From positions 1 through 64,000 of the forward strand of contig CATLIX010000007.1 in assembly GCA_949959185.1 (NCBI GenBank): a DNA stretch of 64,000 bases. Direction: 5' to 3'. The position numbers and the translations under genes were made by a program. Of the stretch, positions 34,843-43,593 are shown one piece after another (within the stretch, counting starts at the first letter, position 1; each line of letters opens with the position of its first letter). The notes beneath the pieces are model-generated. The model searched no databases, had not been told where the DNA came from, and saw only the letters and a program-made list of their open reading frames with translations. Origin of the DNA: an uncultured Eubacterium sp. GTDB lineage: Bacteria > Bacillota > Clostridia > Lachnospirales > Lachnospiraceae.

Positions 34843-36427
34843 GCTCCGTTCTGTATTTTGACGGGGACGTCCCAAACCGTTTTTTAAACACATAACTGAA
34901 ATAATTCGGGTCAGAATATCCCACCTGACTGGCTATCATATAGCTTTTCTCATTGGTTTCAATCAGAAGACGCGCTGCCCGGTCCAGCCGGTAATCTGTG
35001 AGATACCCTACAAATGAACTGCCTGTCTCCTTCTTAAATACCGTGGAAAAGTAAGAATTCGACACGCCCAGAAAGGCACAGATATCATCCAGGGACAGCT
35101 TTTCGTCCGCATAATGATTCTGTACATACTCTCTGGCCCTGGCAACCAGAGATTCCGTGGAGTTGCTCCGCACACGAATCAACTGTTCCCGGAAAGAAAG
35201 GCTCACCTCCAGCAGCCAGTTCTTCCACGCATCCGGCTCCATATCCAGCAGACTCCCGTACAGCCGGCCCATATCCTCTGTATTCTCTCCCATTGTAATA
35301 CCATTATTTGCGGAAAACCGCAGAAGCATACTCAGCAGTTCCATCCGGTCCATATAGTGCTGCTGCAGGGATTTATCCGTAAAGGAAGTATGGTGAAAAT
35401 ACCGGTTCACTGCTTCTGCAATCTCTTCTGCAGAACCCACCCGTATCATACGAAACAGATCCGACAGTTCCGTCTCGTTGGAAGTAACGGACCTGTCCAT
35501 TTTCTGCGGAACAATTTCTTTGATGTTGATAGCTCTGGAGGCGCCGTATACCGCCCGGTAGGAAACAGCTTCTCTGGCGCTGCTGTAGGACCGGGGCAAA
35601 TCCAGAATATTTCCGCAAATCTGCCCGATTCCCACGGTGACCACAGCTCCCAGCATCCGTCTGGCATACCGGCAGAACCGGTCGCATTCATCCGTCAGCT
35701 CCCATCCTTCATTTTCATCTTCCAATTGCAGAATCAGCACCGTATTCCCAAGATAAGAGAAACTTTTCGCCTGCCATTTCCTGCCCAGCCGCTCCTTTGC
35801 ATGTTCCCGGACAGAAGCAGCCAGCAGCAGCGGATCTATCGTTCCCGCTTCCTGGCTGGAGGAAGTATGAATCACAAGACAGCAGAAAAACGGGCCCGGA
35901 AAGGATAACTGGCAATCCGAAAGATATCTGGAAAGTTCATCTTCATGCACTCTTCCTTCAATCAGACCGGAATAGAAATCCGCACGCAGGATAGGCAGCG
36001 ATTCCAGATAATACTTTTCCAGAGTTTCCACACTGCGCTTCTCACTGATTTCCTGGTCCAGCTTGCGTTTCAATCTGGCAAACACGGATTTCAGTTCCGC
36101 AGAATTCATGGGTTTTAAAATATATTCTTCCACCTCCAGGTGAATGGCTTCTTTCGCATATTCAAATTCATCAAATCCGGTAAACAGCAGAATCCTGGTG
36201 GCCGGAAATTCAGCTTTCACACGATGGGCCAGTTCCATACCGTCCATATAAGGCATTTTAATATCTGTCACCAGCACATCCGGCTGAAATTCTTCCATCA
36301 GTTCCAGAGCCTTCACCCCATTGCCTGCTGAGCCAATCACGGAAAATCCCAGTTCTTCCCAGTTGATTTTACGCATAATGACCTGTACCACTTCTTCTTC
36401 GTCGTCCACTAAAAGTACCGTATACAT
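34823..36427 (-). CDS. YesN-type response regulator (receiver plus AraC HTH)
   Basis: The 534-residue protein has a receiver domain with LLVDDEEEV, the phospho-aspartate in VLVTDIKMPYMDG, and the lysine in ILKPMN. A middle region of some 270 residues follows, then a C-terminal AraC-type double HTH (LSLDDICAFLGVSNSYFSTVFKKETG, then QVGYSDPNYFSYVFKKRFGTSP). It is the first gene of the four-gene sensing unit. A promoter is at 36483-36511. The adjacent mgl operon is the natural target, though this is inferred from position. Confidence 0.85.
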   Translation of the reverse strand: MYTVLLVDDEEEVVQVIMRKINWEELGFSVIGSAGNGVKALELMEEFQPDVLVTDIKMPYMDGMELAHRVKAEFPATRILLFTGFDEFEYAKEAIHLEVEEYILKPMNSAELKSVFARLKRKLDQEISEKRSVETLEKYYLESLPILRADFYSGLIEGRVHEDELSRYLSDCQLSFPGPFFCCLVIHTSSSQEAGTIDPLLLAASVREHAKERLGRKWQAKSFSYLGNTVLILQLEDENEGWELTDECDRFCRYARRMLGAVVTVGIGQICGNILDLPRSYSSAREAVSYRAVYGASRAINIKEIVPQKMDRSVTSNETELSDLFRMIRVGSAEEIAEAVNRYFHHTSFTDKSLQQHYMDRMELLSMLLRFSANNGITMGENTEDMGRLYGSLLDMEPDAWKNWLLEVSLSFREQLIRVRSNSTESLVARAREYVQNHYADEKLSLDDICAFLGVSNSYFSTVFKKETGSSFVGYLTDYRLDRAARLLIETNEKSYMIASQVGYSDPNYFSYVFKKRFGTSPSKYRTEHEESEK

Positions 36428-36482
36428 ATTCTTACCTTCTCTCAGATTCTGCTTTCTGTGATTCTGCTTTCTTTTTTTCTTT

Positions 36483-36511
36483 ATTATAACAAAGGGGATA
36501 AAAAAAGTAAA
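36483..36511 (-). promoter_or_regulatory. Promoter of the sugar-sensing two-component unit
   Basis: TTTACT (36506-36511) and TATAAT (36483-36488) are 17 bases apart on the minus strand, upstream of the response regulator ATG at 36427. Confidence 0.6.
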
Positions 36512-36627
36512 CGACGCTGTCAGAGCTGAGCCCGGCTTCTTTTCATTATTTTTTTACAGTCTCTTGCATTATCTTTTGAATATTGTAAAACTCGGTTTGT
36601 CCGAGGGCAACAAATTTGATATCTAAA

Positions 36628-36655
36628 AACAGGCCCGCCGTCCGGCGGGCCTGTT
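36628..36655 (-). terminator. Terminator of the mglBAC operon
   Basis: A perfect 12-base stem (36628-36639 with 36644-36655, AACAGGCCCGCC) has a four-base loop and is followed by a run of T on the minus strand. It lies 20 bases after the mglC stop. Confidence 0.85.
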
Positions 36656-36675
36656 TCACATATTCTTACACAGAA

Positions 36676-38322
36676 TTATTTCTTCTGTACATATTTCAGA
36701 CAGTCAAGAGTTACTGCTGCGATAATGATAATACCTTCAAATACAAACTGCAGGTTTGTATCAATTCCAAGAATGGTAAGAGAATAGGTAAGGGCTGTAA
36801 AAATCAGCACACCTACTACCACGCCGGAAATCTTTCCGATACCACCGGTAAAGGAAACACCGCCCACTACGCAGGCTGCAATGGCGTCCATATCCCAGCC
36901 CTGTCCATAAGCTGCGGAACCGGAACCAACCATTCTGGCACATTCCAGCCAGGAACCGAAACCATACAGTACGCCTGCCAGCATAAATGCGCCCATGGTT
37001 ACCTTGAATACGGAAATACCGGATACGGATGCAGCTTCCGGATTTCCGCCTACTGCATACAGGTTCTTTCCGAATGTGGTCTTATTCCAGATAAACCAGA
37101 TAATTGCGATGGCTGCAACTGCCCAGAGAATAATGGTTGGGAACCCATTAATCTTGGGAATAATCATATTCGGAATCACCGGTTCAATGGCTCCGAAGGA
37201 TACACCTTTGGTAGCATAGGTAATGATACCGAAAATCATCAGCATGTTCGCCATGGTTGAAATAAAGGGGTGCATCTTGAATTTGGCAGTAAAGAACCCG
37301 GCCAGCGAGGTAAAGCAGGTACACAGGAAAATACATGCCACCAGTGCAAAAATAACACGTACAATAACAGGAAGCCCTGTAAAGTCAAATATATGGCCGA
37401 ACACTCCTCCGGTATTGATTCCCTGGTGCATGATAATAGTAGCTGTGGTCATACCCATACCAACCATACGCCCGATGGAGAGGTCCGTACCGGTAAGTAA
37501 AATCAGTCCTGCAACGCCAAGGGCAAGGAACATACGCGGGGAAGCCTGCTGCAGAATATTTAATACGTTATTATAAGTAAGCAGCGGAGTATTCTTCACA
37601 ATAGGAGTAATCACACACAATGCCACGAAAATCAGCACAATGACAATATACAGTCCGTTCCGCAGGAAGAAAGATCTGCGGTTAAAGGTATATTTGTAAT
37701 TCTCCCATTTCTGAGCCCGTGCTTCCATAAATGTAAACTTGGACATGCGCAGCATATCAATCAGATGATATCTGTGAGCATACGCCGCATGTTTTCTGTC
37801 CTTAATCTGCTGGAGATCCTTTTCCAGCTCCATTTTGGCAGCGAAGAGACGATTCTTGTGCACATACTTTTCATCTTTGATTTCATTATGGTCAGAAAGT
37901 TTTGCCAGAGCTTCTTTGTGCTCTTTTTCCAGCCGCTCCACTTCCCTGGAGTATTTCGCCTTTGCCTCTGCTTTTTCCCGCTCGCAGCTTTCTTTTACCG
38001 GCTGGAAATACTCTTTATCATAACTGGCTTTCAGATACTCTTCTGCCTGAGTAATTAATTTTGCAATCTGGTCTTTGTTTTTGGCCTCAACTGCTCTGGC
38101 CTGTTCCAGCTCTGTCTGGTATCTGGCAATTGCAGCGTCCTTTTCCGCCTTTGTATAAATGCGGTCTCTCTTTACAGCATCAATCTCATTCTGAACAGAG
38201 ATAACCTTATTTGTACCCTCAGCTCTTAAGCTGTCAATTTCTTTCTGAATTGCACCGACACGATCATCAATTGGCTTACGCAGCTTCAGTTCCTGCTCAG
38301 CCGTAAGAATTTTATTATCCAT
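36676..38322 (-). CDS. mglC: MglC-type sugar permease with a long N-terminal coiled coil
   Basis: The 548-residue protein has a charged, almost uninterrupted coiled coil over roughly the first 190 residues (repeated EKE/AEAKAK patterns). A standard MglC/RbsC permease with about ten membrane helices follows from residue 220 on. E. coli MglC has about 336 residues and no such extension. The permease half keeps GLILLTGTDLSIG and the GGVSFTGGIGK loop. It imports galactose-type sugars with MglA and MglB. The role of the coiled coil is unknown. It may tether a cytoplasmic partner or help the transporter to cluster. Confidence 0.85.
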   Translation of the reverse strand: MDNKILTAEQELKLRKPIDDRVGAIQKEIDSLRAEGTNKVISVQNEIDAVKRDRIYTKAEKDAAIARYQTELEQARAVEAKNKDQIAKLITQAEEYLKASYDKEYFQPVKESCEREKAEAKAKYSREVERLEKEHKEALAKLSDHNEIKDEKYVHKNRLFAAKMELEKDLQQIKDRKHAAYAHRYHLIDMLRMSKFTFMEARAQKWENYKYTFNRRSFFLRNGLYIVIVLIFVALCVITPIVKNTPLLTYNNVLNILQQASPRMFLALGVAGLILLTGTDLSIGRMVGMGMTTATIIMHQGINTGGVFGHIFDFTGLPVIVRVIFALVACIFLCTCFTSLAGFFTAKFKMHPFISTMANMLMIFGIITYATKGVSFGAIEPVIPNMIIPKINGFPTIILWAVAAIAIIWFIWNKTTFGKNLYAVGGNPEAASVSGISVFKVTMGAFMLAGVLYGFGSWLECARMVGSGSAAYGQGWDMDAIAACVVGGVSFTGGIGKISGVVVGVLIFTALTYSLTILGIDTNLQFVFEGIIIIAAVTLDCLKYVQKK

Positions 38323-38337
38323 ATTCCTCTTTCCTCC

Positions 38338-39846
38338 CTACAGGTATTTGGCGCTGAGCCTTAAGAGTTCTTCCTGATTTGTCTCATTTGTATTTACAAT
38401 TCCGGAAAGATGTCCGTTTGACATGACGCCAATCCGATTGGTAATTCCCAGAATCTCCGGCATCTCAGAGGAAACCACGATAATGGTCTTTCCCTGTTTT
38501 GCCATATTGATAATCAGCTCGTAAATCTCATATTTCGCGCCTACATCAATTCCTCTTGTGGGTTCGTCCATCATAAAAATCTGCGGGCCGCGCTCCAGCC
38601 ATTTTCCGAAAATTACTTTCTGCTGGTTTCCGCCGGAAAGATTTGCAATCATGTCCTCCGGACCCATGCATTTCGTATGCATAACCTTAATCTCATTGGC
38701 GGTAGCCTTTGTCATCTTCTGGTTATCAAGGGCAAGACCGGATTTATACTCAGAAAGATTTGCAATGGTAGTATTAAAAATAAGATTGCCTTTTATGAAC
38801 AGCCCGTTGGCCTTCCGTTCCTCCGTAATCAGGGCAAAACCGTGTTCCATGGCCTCCAGCGCGCTGTTAAAATTCATCAGGCGGTCTTTAAAATACACAC
38901 GTCCGGCTGCTCTGGTACGGATTCCGAAAATCGTTTCCAGAAGTTCCGTACGTCCGGCTCCCACCAGTCCGTACAGTCCGAAGATTTCTCCCTCTTTTAC
39001 ATCAAAGGAAATATCCTGCAAATGGGGCTCAAACTTGGTAGACAGGTTCTGAATGGATAAAATCACATCTTTCGGCGTATTGTCCACCGGCGGGAAACGG
39101 TTCTCAAGAGAACGCCCAACCATTGCCGCAATCAGTTCGTTCATATCCGTGTCTTTTGCAGCCTTTGTCATAACAAGGTTACCGTCACGGAGCACGGATA
39201 TTTCATCGCAAATCTCAAAAATCTCATCCATTTTATGAGAAATGTAAATCAGGGAAATTCCCTGGGATTTTAACATCCGCATCATTTCAAAAAGTTTATC
39301 CACTTCCTGCACCGTCAGGGAGGAGGTAGGCTCATCCAGTACAATTACTTTCGAGTTATAGGAAATTGCCTTTGCAATTTCACACATCTGTCTCTGCGAC
39401 ACTGACATGTTCCGCATGGGCTGGGTCAGGTTTACCGTCATTCCCAGTTTCCGGAACAGCTCGGAGGCTTCCTTTTTCATTCGGCCTTCGTCTATAATTC
39501 CCATGGAATTCACGGGATAACGCCCAAGGAACAGGTTGTCAATGACATTTCTCTCCAGACACTGATTCAGTTCCTGATGCACCATTGCAATTCCGTTCTC
39601 CAGTGCGTCTTTCGGTCCTGAGAAACTTACTTCCCTGCCGTCAAGAAAAACATTGCCCTCATCCTTCTGGTACGTTCCGAACAGGCATTTCATCATTGTT
39701 GACTTTCCTGCACCGTTTTCACCCATCAGCCCCATAACCGTACCGCGCTTAATATCCAGATTGATATGGTCCAGCACCCGGTTCCGGCCAAAGGATTTGC
39801 TCATGCCCCGTATCGATAAGACGGTATTATCTTTCTTATCTGCCAT
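38338..39846 (-). CDS. mglA: MglA-type sugar ABC transporter ATPase
   Basis: The 502-residue protein has two ABC modules. The first has Walker A GENGAGKST, Walker B VIVLDEPTSSL and the signature MSVSQRQM. The second has a degenerate Walker A (GLVGAGRTEL), LSGGNQQK and IFMMDEPTRGID. This tandem layout, with a degenerate second Walker A, is usual for MglA/RbsA/XylG proteins. The start at 39846 has AGGAG upstream. It powers sugar import through MglC, 15 bases downstream. Confidence 0.9.
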   Translation of the reverse strand: MADKKDNTVLSIRGMSKSFGRNRVLDHINLDIKRGTVMGLMGENGAGKSTMMKCLFGTYQKDEGNVFLDGREVSFSGPKDALENGIAMVHQELNQCLERNVIDNLFLGRYPVNSMGIIDEGRMKKEASELFRKLGMTVNLTQPMRNMSVSQRQMCEIAKAISYNSKVIVLDEPTSSLTVQEVDKLFEMMRMLKSQGISLIYISHKMDEIFEICDEISVLRDGNLVMTKAAKDTDMNELIAAMVGRSLENRFPPVDNTPKDVILSIQNLSTKFEPHLQDISFDVKEGEIFGLYGLVGAGRTELLETIFGIRTRAAGRVYFKDRLMNFNSALEAMEHGFALITEERKANGLFIKGNLIFNTTIANLSEYKSGLALDNQKMTKATANEIKVMHTKCMGPEDMIANLSGGNQQKVIFGKWLERGPQIFMMDEPTRGIDVGAKYEIYELIINMAKQGKTIIVVSSEMPEILGITNRIGVMSNGHLSGIVNTNETNQEELLRLSAKYL

Positions 39847-39905
39847 TTTCGTTACTCCTGTATGCATAATTGATAGTTACAAGTTACAAAAAGTTCCTGT
39901 ATAAA

Positions 39906-39938
39906 GGGCTGCCAGAAAGTTTTCCTTCCTGGCAGCCC
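39906..39938 (-). terminator. Attenuator hairpin between mglB and mglA
   Basis: A perfect 10-base stem (GGGCTGCCAG at 39906-39915 with 39929-39938) sits 20 bases after the mglB stop and is followed only by TTTATA. It should end part of the transcripts, giving more binding protein than ATPase and permease. Confidence 0.65.
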
Positions 39939-39957
39939 GGCTTTGCATAATGGCAGC

Positions 39958-41298
39958 TTACTGACTAAGCAAAGATGTATAGGAAGCTGCATTGTCTGTT
40001 TTAACCATGTTGATGGCAAATGCATCATACTGGCCTGGATTTCCAAGACGGTTTGTAATATTGGACTCTGTCTGTCCGTCACCGCCGATATACTCAACTT
40101 CAAGGTTCAGAACATCATCATAATTCTGAAGCAGAGGCTGATAAGTAGAACTTAAGAAGTTATCGGAAGCATTGTAGATATTCAGCCATACTTTTTTGGA
40201 TGCATGGGAGCCTTCGTCAAGCTGGTTTGATACCGGCTCATAAATCTTGGTGGAATCTGTGAAATCCTGATAGTTGTCAGCAGTAACTGCTACGTTCAGT
40301 GCGTAGTAGGAACGTTCTTCTTCTCTGTATACATATACGTCGTCTGTCAGAACATTTCCTGCTTCGTCAGCAGTTCCGATTCCTGTATCAATGTCAACGC
40401 CGTCCAGAGCATTACGCAGAACTCTCAGAGTCAGATAAGCCTGTACGTCTGCGTGCTGGCTGATGGTTCCGCCATATCCTTCTGCAATGGCTGCAACTGC
40501 GTCGCTGTTTGCATCATAACCAAAAGTAGGAACTTTGTTGTCCTTGGACCATGCGTTGAACATGGACATTCCCATACCGTCATTATTGGAAACTACAACG
40601 TCAATCTGCTCACCGAAAGAAGAAGACCATGTGCCGATTGCGTTTCCTGCTGTAGCTGCATCCCATGTAGCTCCTGCAGAGTTCTTCATTTCCTGAGAAG
40701 CAAGCTCGCGAACCACATATTTCTTGCCGCCGACTTCAATCTCGCCATCCTGTACCATGGTTGCTGTTCCGTCTGTGTTGGTACCAGCAGGATCACTGTT
40801 GATATTGCCGTCTTTTTCCACTGCTGTTCCAAGAGCCTTACGAACGCCTCTGGTACGTGCGATGGAATCGTTGTGTCCGATATCGCCGATTGCCAGAACG
40901 TAGCCGATGGTTCCGTCGCCGTTGCGGTCAATTTCATCAATGTGCGCTTCAATATATTCTTTTACCATGGTTCCCTGAAGTTCCGCACCCTGGTTTGCAT
41001 CAAAACCAACATAATATGTATTGGCATTGAAATTCAGAGCTGCTGTATCCAGTTCTCCGGTGGAGCTGTTGGAAGGCTGGCGGTTGAACCATACCAGAGG
41101 TTTGTCTTTATTTGCAGTATCCCCTGTGGAACCGGCATCTTCGGAACCTGCGTCGTCACCTGCGTCTGCTGCGGGCTCCTGGGTATCCTCTTTCTTATCT
41201 GTCTCTGCCGGAGCATTGCCGCCGCTGTTATTGCCGCACGCTGCAAGGGAGAGTCCCAGTGCCAGTGCCAGAGTTACCGAAACAAATTTCTTTTTCAT
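39958..41298 (-). CDS. mglB: MglB-type galactose/glucose-binding lipoprotein
   Basis: The 446-residue protein has a signal peptide with lipobox (LSLAAC, cysteine 21) and an acidic, low-complexity linker rich in Asp, Glu and Ala. The galactose/methyl-galactoside binding fold follows. The calcium loop DRNGDGTIGYV and the ligand segment VVSNNDGMGMSMF are present. It is anchored on the outer membrane face and feeds MglA/MglC. It is longer than E. coli MglB (about 330) by the linker and by an extra C-terminal part (about 80 residues). Confidence 0.9.
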   Translation of the reverse strand: MKKKFVSVTLALALGLSLAACGNNSGGNAPAETDKKEDTQEPAADAGDDAGSEDAGSTGDTANKDKPLVWFNRQPSNSSTGELDTAALNFNANTYYVGFDANQGAELQGTMVKEYIEAHIDEIDRNGDGTIGYVLAIGDIGHNDSIARTRGVRKALGTAVEKDGNINSDPAGTNTDGTATMVQDGEIEVGGKKYVVRELASQEMKNSAGATWDAATAGNAIGTWSSSFGEQIDVVVSNNDGMGMSMFNAWSKDNKVPTFGYDANSDAVAAIAEGYGGTISQHADVQAYLTLRVLRNALDGVDIDTGIGTADEAGNVLTDDVYVYREEERSYYALNVAVTADNYQDFTDSTKIYEPVSNQLDEGSHASKKVWLNIYNASDNFLSSTYQPLLQNYDDVLNLEVEYIGGDGQTESNITNRLGNPGQYDAFAINMVKTDNAASYTSLLSQ

Positions 41299-41477
41299 AA
41301 TGAATATCTCCTTTCCTCCTGCGCTGTCCGCGCCTTGTTGATAGTGACAGTATAGACCATGTGTCCGGAAGAAAACATAGAATATTTTTCACTTAACATT
41401 GAAATTTATATGATATTATTTTCGTCATATATAACAATATTTGCCAGATTATGTATAATTTTTACAGCAATAACAAT

Positions 41478-41503
41478 AAAAAAGCGGGCAGGCCCGCTTT
41501 TTT
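41478..41503 (-). terminator. Terminator of the SNF transporter gene
   Basis: A perfect 12-base stem (AAAAAAGCGGGC at 41478-41489 with 41492-41503) with a T-run lies 27 bases downstream of the transporter stop. It also has A on the opposite side. Confidence 0.85.
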
Positions 41504-41529
41504 ATTGCATCTGCAGCAATGCTTTACGT

Positions 41530-42936
41530 TTATATAATGGTCAGAATTCCAATGGATTTCAGCAGCAGAATCACCAGAAGAACCGGAGCCGCATAACGTA
41601 TCATAATAATATACAGCTGCTTTCTGCCGAATCTGCATCCTGTCTTTTCCACTTCGTCTATGATGGTCCGGGGCTTCACAATCCATCCAATCAGAATACA
41701 GGTTCCGATTGCCACCAGGGGCATCAGGCAGTTGTTGCTGATATAATCCATAATATCCAGAATCTGGGCATGGGCTCCGTTGGGCAGTTCAATGTCAAAA
41801 TACAGTTTGTTGTAGCCAAGACATACCAGAAGGCCTCCTGCCAGCGCAATCACTGTCTCCAGAACCGTTGCCTTTACCCTGGACATATGAAACTGGTCCA
41901 TAAAACTGGAAACCACTGCTTCCATAACTGATACCGCACTGGTCAGAGCCGCAAAGAGCACCATGGCAAAAAACAACGCTCCTATAAAACCTCCTATTTT
42001 TCCCATATGGGAAAATACTTTCGGCAGAGATACAAACATCAGGCTGGGCCCGGAAGCCTCCATTCCCTCTCTTCCCATAAAGGTAAACACTGCCGGAATA
42101 ATCATAACTCCTGCCAGAAATGCCACTGCTGTATCAAAAATTTCTATCTGGTTAATGGAACGCACCAGATTTGCATCATCTTTCACATAGGAACCGTATG
42201 TGATCATAATTCCCATGGCCACGCTGAGGCTGAAAAACAGCTGCCCCATAGCGTCCAGCAGTACGGTAAAAAATCCTTTCAGCGTCAGGCCTTCAAAGCT
42301 GGGCACCACATAAATCAGAAATCCTTCCAGTCCGGTTCTGGTTGCCCCCGTTTCATCTGTGGCACTGATAGTCAGAGAAAATACCGCAATACCGACTACC
42401 ATAAGAAGCAAAAGAGGCATCAGTATTTTTGAAAAAGACTCAATCCCATGATTAACGCCCCGGAATATAATCACCGCCACAACCAGCAGAAATACCATCA
42501 TAAATACCAGAGGCTCCACCGTCCCGGTAATATATCCGGTAAAATACCCGTCAGCGGCTGCACTGCCTCCGTCTCCGGCAAGATAAGCCAGAAAATATTT
42601 CACTACCCATCCGCCGATTACACAGTAATAAGGCATGATAATCACCGGCACCAGACAGGCCAGCACGCCCAGAAATTTCCACTTTTCCTTTAACTTGCCG
42701 TAAGCTGTCAGAGGGCTCTGTTTCGTTTTTCTTCCAATGGCAATTTCCGTGGTCAGCAGCGTAAAGCCAAAGGTAAGAGCCAGAATCAGGTAAATAACCA
42801 GAAAAAGCCCTCCTCCGTCTTTGGCCGCCAGATACGGAAATCTCCAGATATTTCCCAGTCCTACAGCGCTTCCCGCCGCTGCCAGTACAAATCCAATTGA
42901 TCCTGAAAATGAATGTCTGTTTTTTTCTTTTTCCAT
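41530..42936 (-). CDS. Sodium-dependent SNF-family amino-acid transporter
   Basis: The 468-residue protein has about 11-12 membrane helices and the typical N-terminal NSS segment (GSIGFVLAAAGSAVGLGNIWRFPYL). This holds the unwound sodium and substrate site of LeuT-like carriers. It should bring in amino acids or related solutes with sodium. The ATG is preceded by ACAGGAA. No neighbour points to the solute. Alternative substrates such as tryptophan or tyrosine are common in this family. Confidence 0.85.
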   Translation of the reverse strand: MEKEKNRHSFSGSIGFVLAAAGSAVGLGNIWRFPYLAAKDGGGLFLVIYLILALTFGFTLLTTEIAIGRKTKQSPLTAYGKLKEKWKFLGVLACLVPVIIMPYYCVIGGWVVKYFLAYLAGDGGSAAADGYFTGYITGTVEPLVFMMVFLLVVAVIIFRGVNHGIESFSKILMPLLLLMVVGIAVFSLTISATDETGATRTGLEGFLIYVVPSFEGLTLKGFFTVLLDAMGQLFFSLSVAMGIMITYGSYVKDDANLVRSINQIEIFDTAVAFLAGVMIIPAVFTFMGREGMEASGPSLMFVSLPKVFSHMGKIGGFIGALFFAMVLFAALTSAVSVMEAVVSSFMDQFHMSRVKATVLETVIALAGGLLVCLGYNKLYFDIELPNGAHAQILDIMDYISNNCLMPLVAIGTCILIGWIVKPRTIIDEVEKTGCRFGRKQLYIIMIRYAAPVLLVILLLKSIGILTII

Positions 42937-43008
42937 GTTTCCTGTGGGGAAATCCCCGCTCCCTTCCTGTAAAATTTTAAATCCATTATACTATAAACAG
43001 GCCCTGTG

Positions 43009-43515
43009 TCAAAGTTTTATTTCATATCCGTATTCCCGCAATGTCAGTTCTTCATCAATGGCCATGTCATAAACACCCTTTGCCTTTGTAAATCCATGTT
43101 TCTCATAGAAGCCGATAGCAGGTCTGTTAATATCCACAACAAACAGCCTCAGATACTCTGCTCCCAGAGCTTTTGCTTCTGTTTTGGCTTTTACCAGCAT
43201 CCTGCCGCCAATTCCTCTTCCTCCATATTCCGGACTTACGCCGAAACGGTCCATATACAGGGCCTTCACTGAGCATTTCTCCCATTCCACACGATTTTCC
43301 CCGCCATCCTGGTCACATAATGCAAATGCAGAGACAGGTTCAGCACGTTCCAGCATAAGCCAGAGACGATGGTTCCTGATGTCATCCTCCAGAAATTCAC
43401 AGGGATAAATATCATCCCAGATAGAAATCTGATTTTCATCCATATTTCGTATCACTTTTCGGTACATGAGTTTAAGCTGCTCCAGATCCTGCAACACTGC
43501 CTGTCTGAATTCCAT
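43009..43515 (-). CDS. GNAT-family N-acetyltransferase
   Basis: The 168-residue protein has the acetyl-CoA binding motif GVSPEYGGRGIGGRML and the C-terminal NRPAIGFYEKHGF segment typical of GNAT enzymes. It would transfer acetyl to an amine or small molecule. The ATG at 43515 is selected since GAGGAGG lies eight bases upstream. The longer frame has no site. No substrate can be named. Confidence 0.85.
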   Translation of the reverse strand: MEFRQAVLQDLEQLKLMYRKVIRNMDENQISIWDDIYPCEFLEDDIRNHRLWLMLERAEPVSAFALCDQDGGENRVEWEKCSVKALYMDRFGVSPEYGGRGIGGRMLVKAKTEAKALGAEYLRLFVVDINRPAIGFYEKHGFTKAKGVYDMAIDEELTLREYGYEIKL

Positions 43516-43593
43516 ATATGTTTCCTCCTCATTCCGGCCCTGTTCCTGCAGCAGCAAAGCAATCTGTGTTCACCAGCAAACCATCAGCCGATT

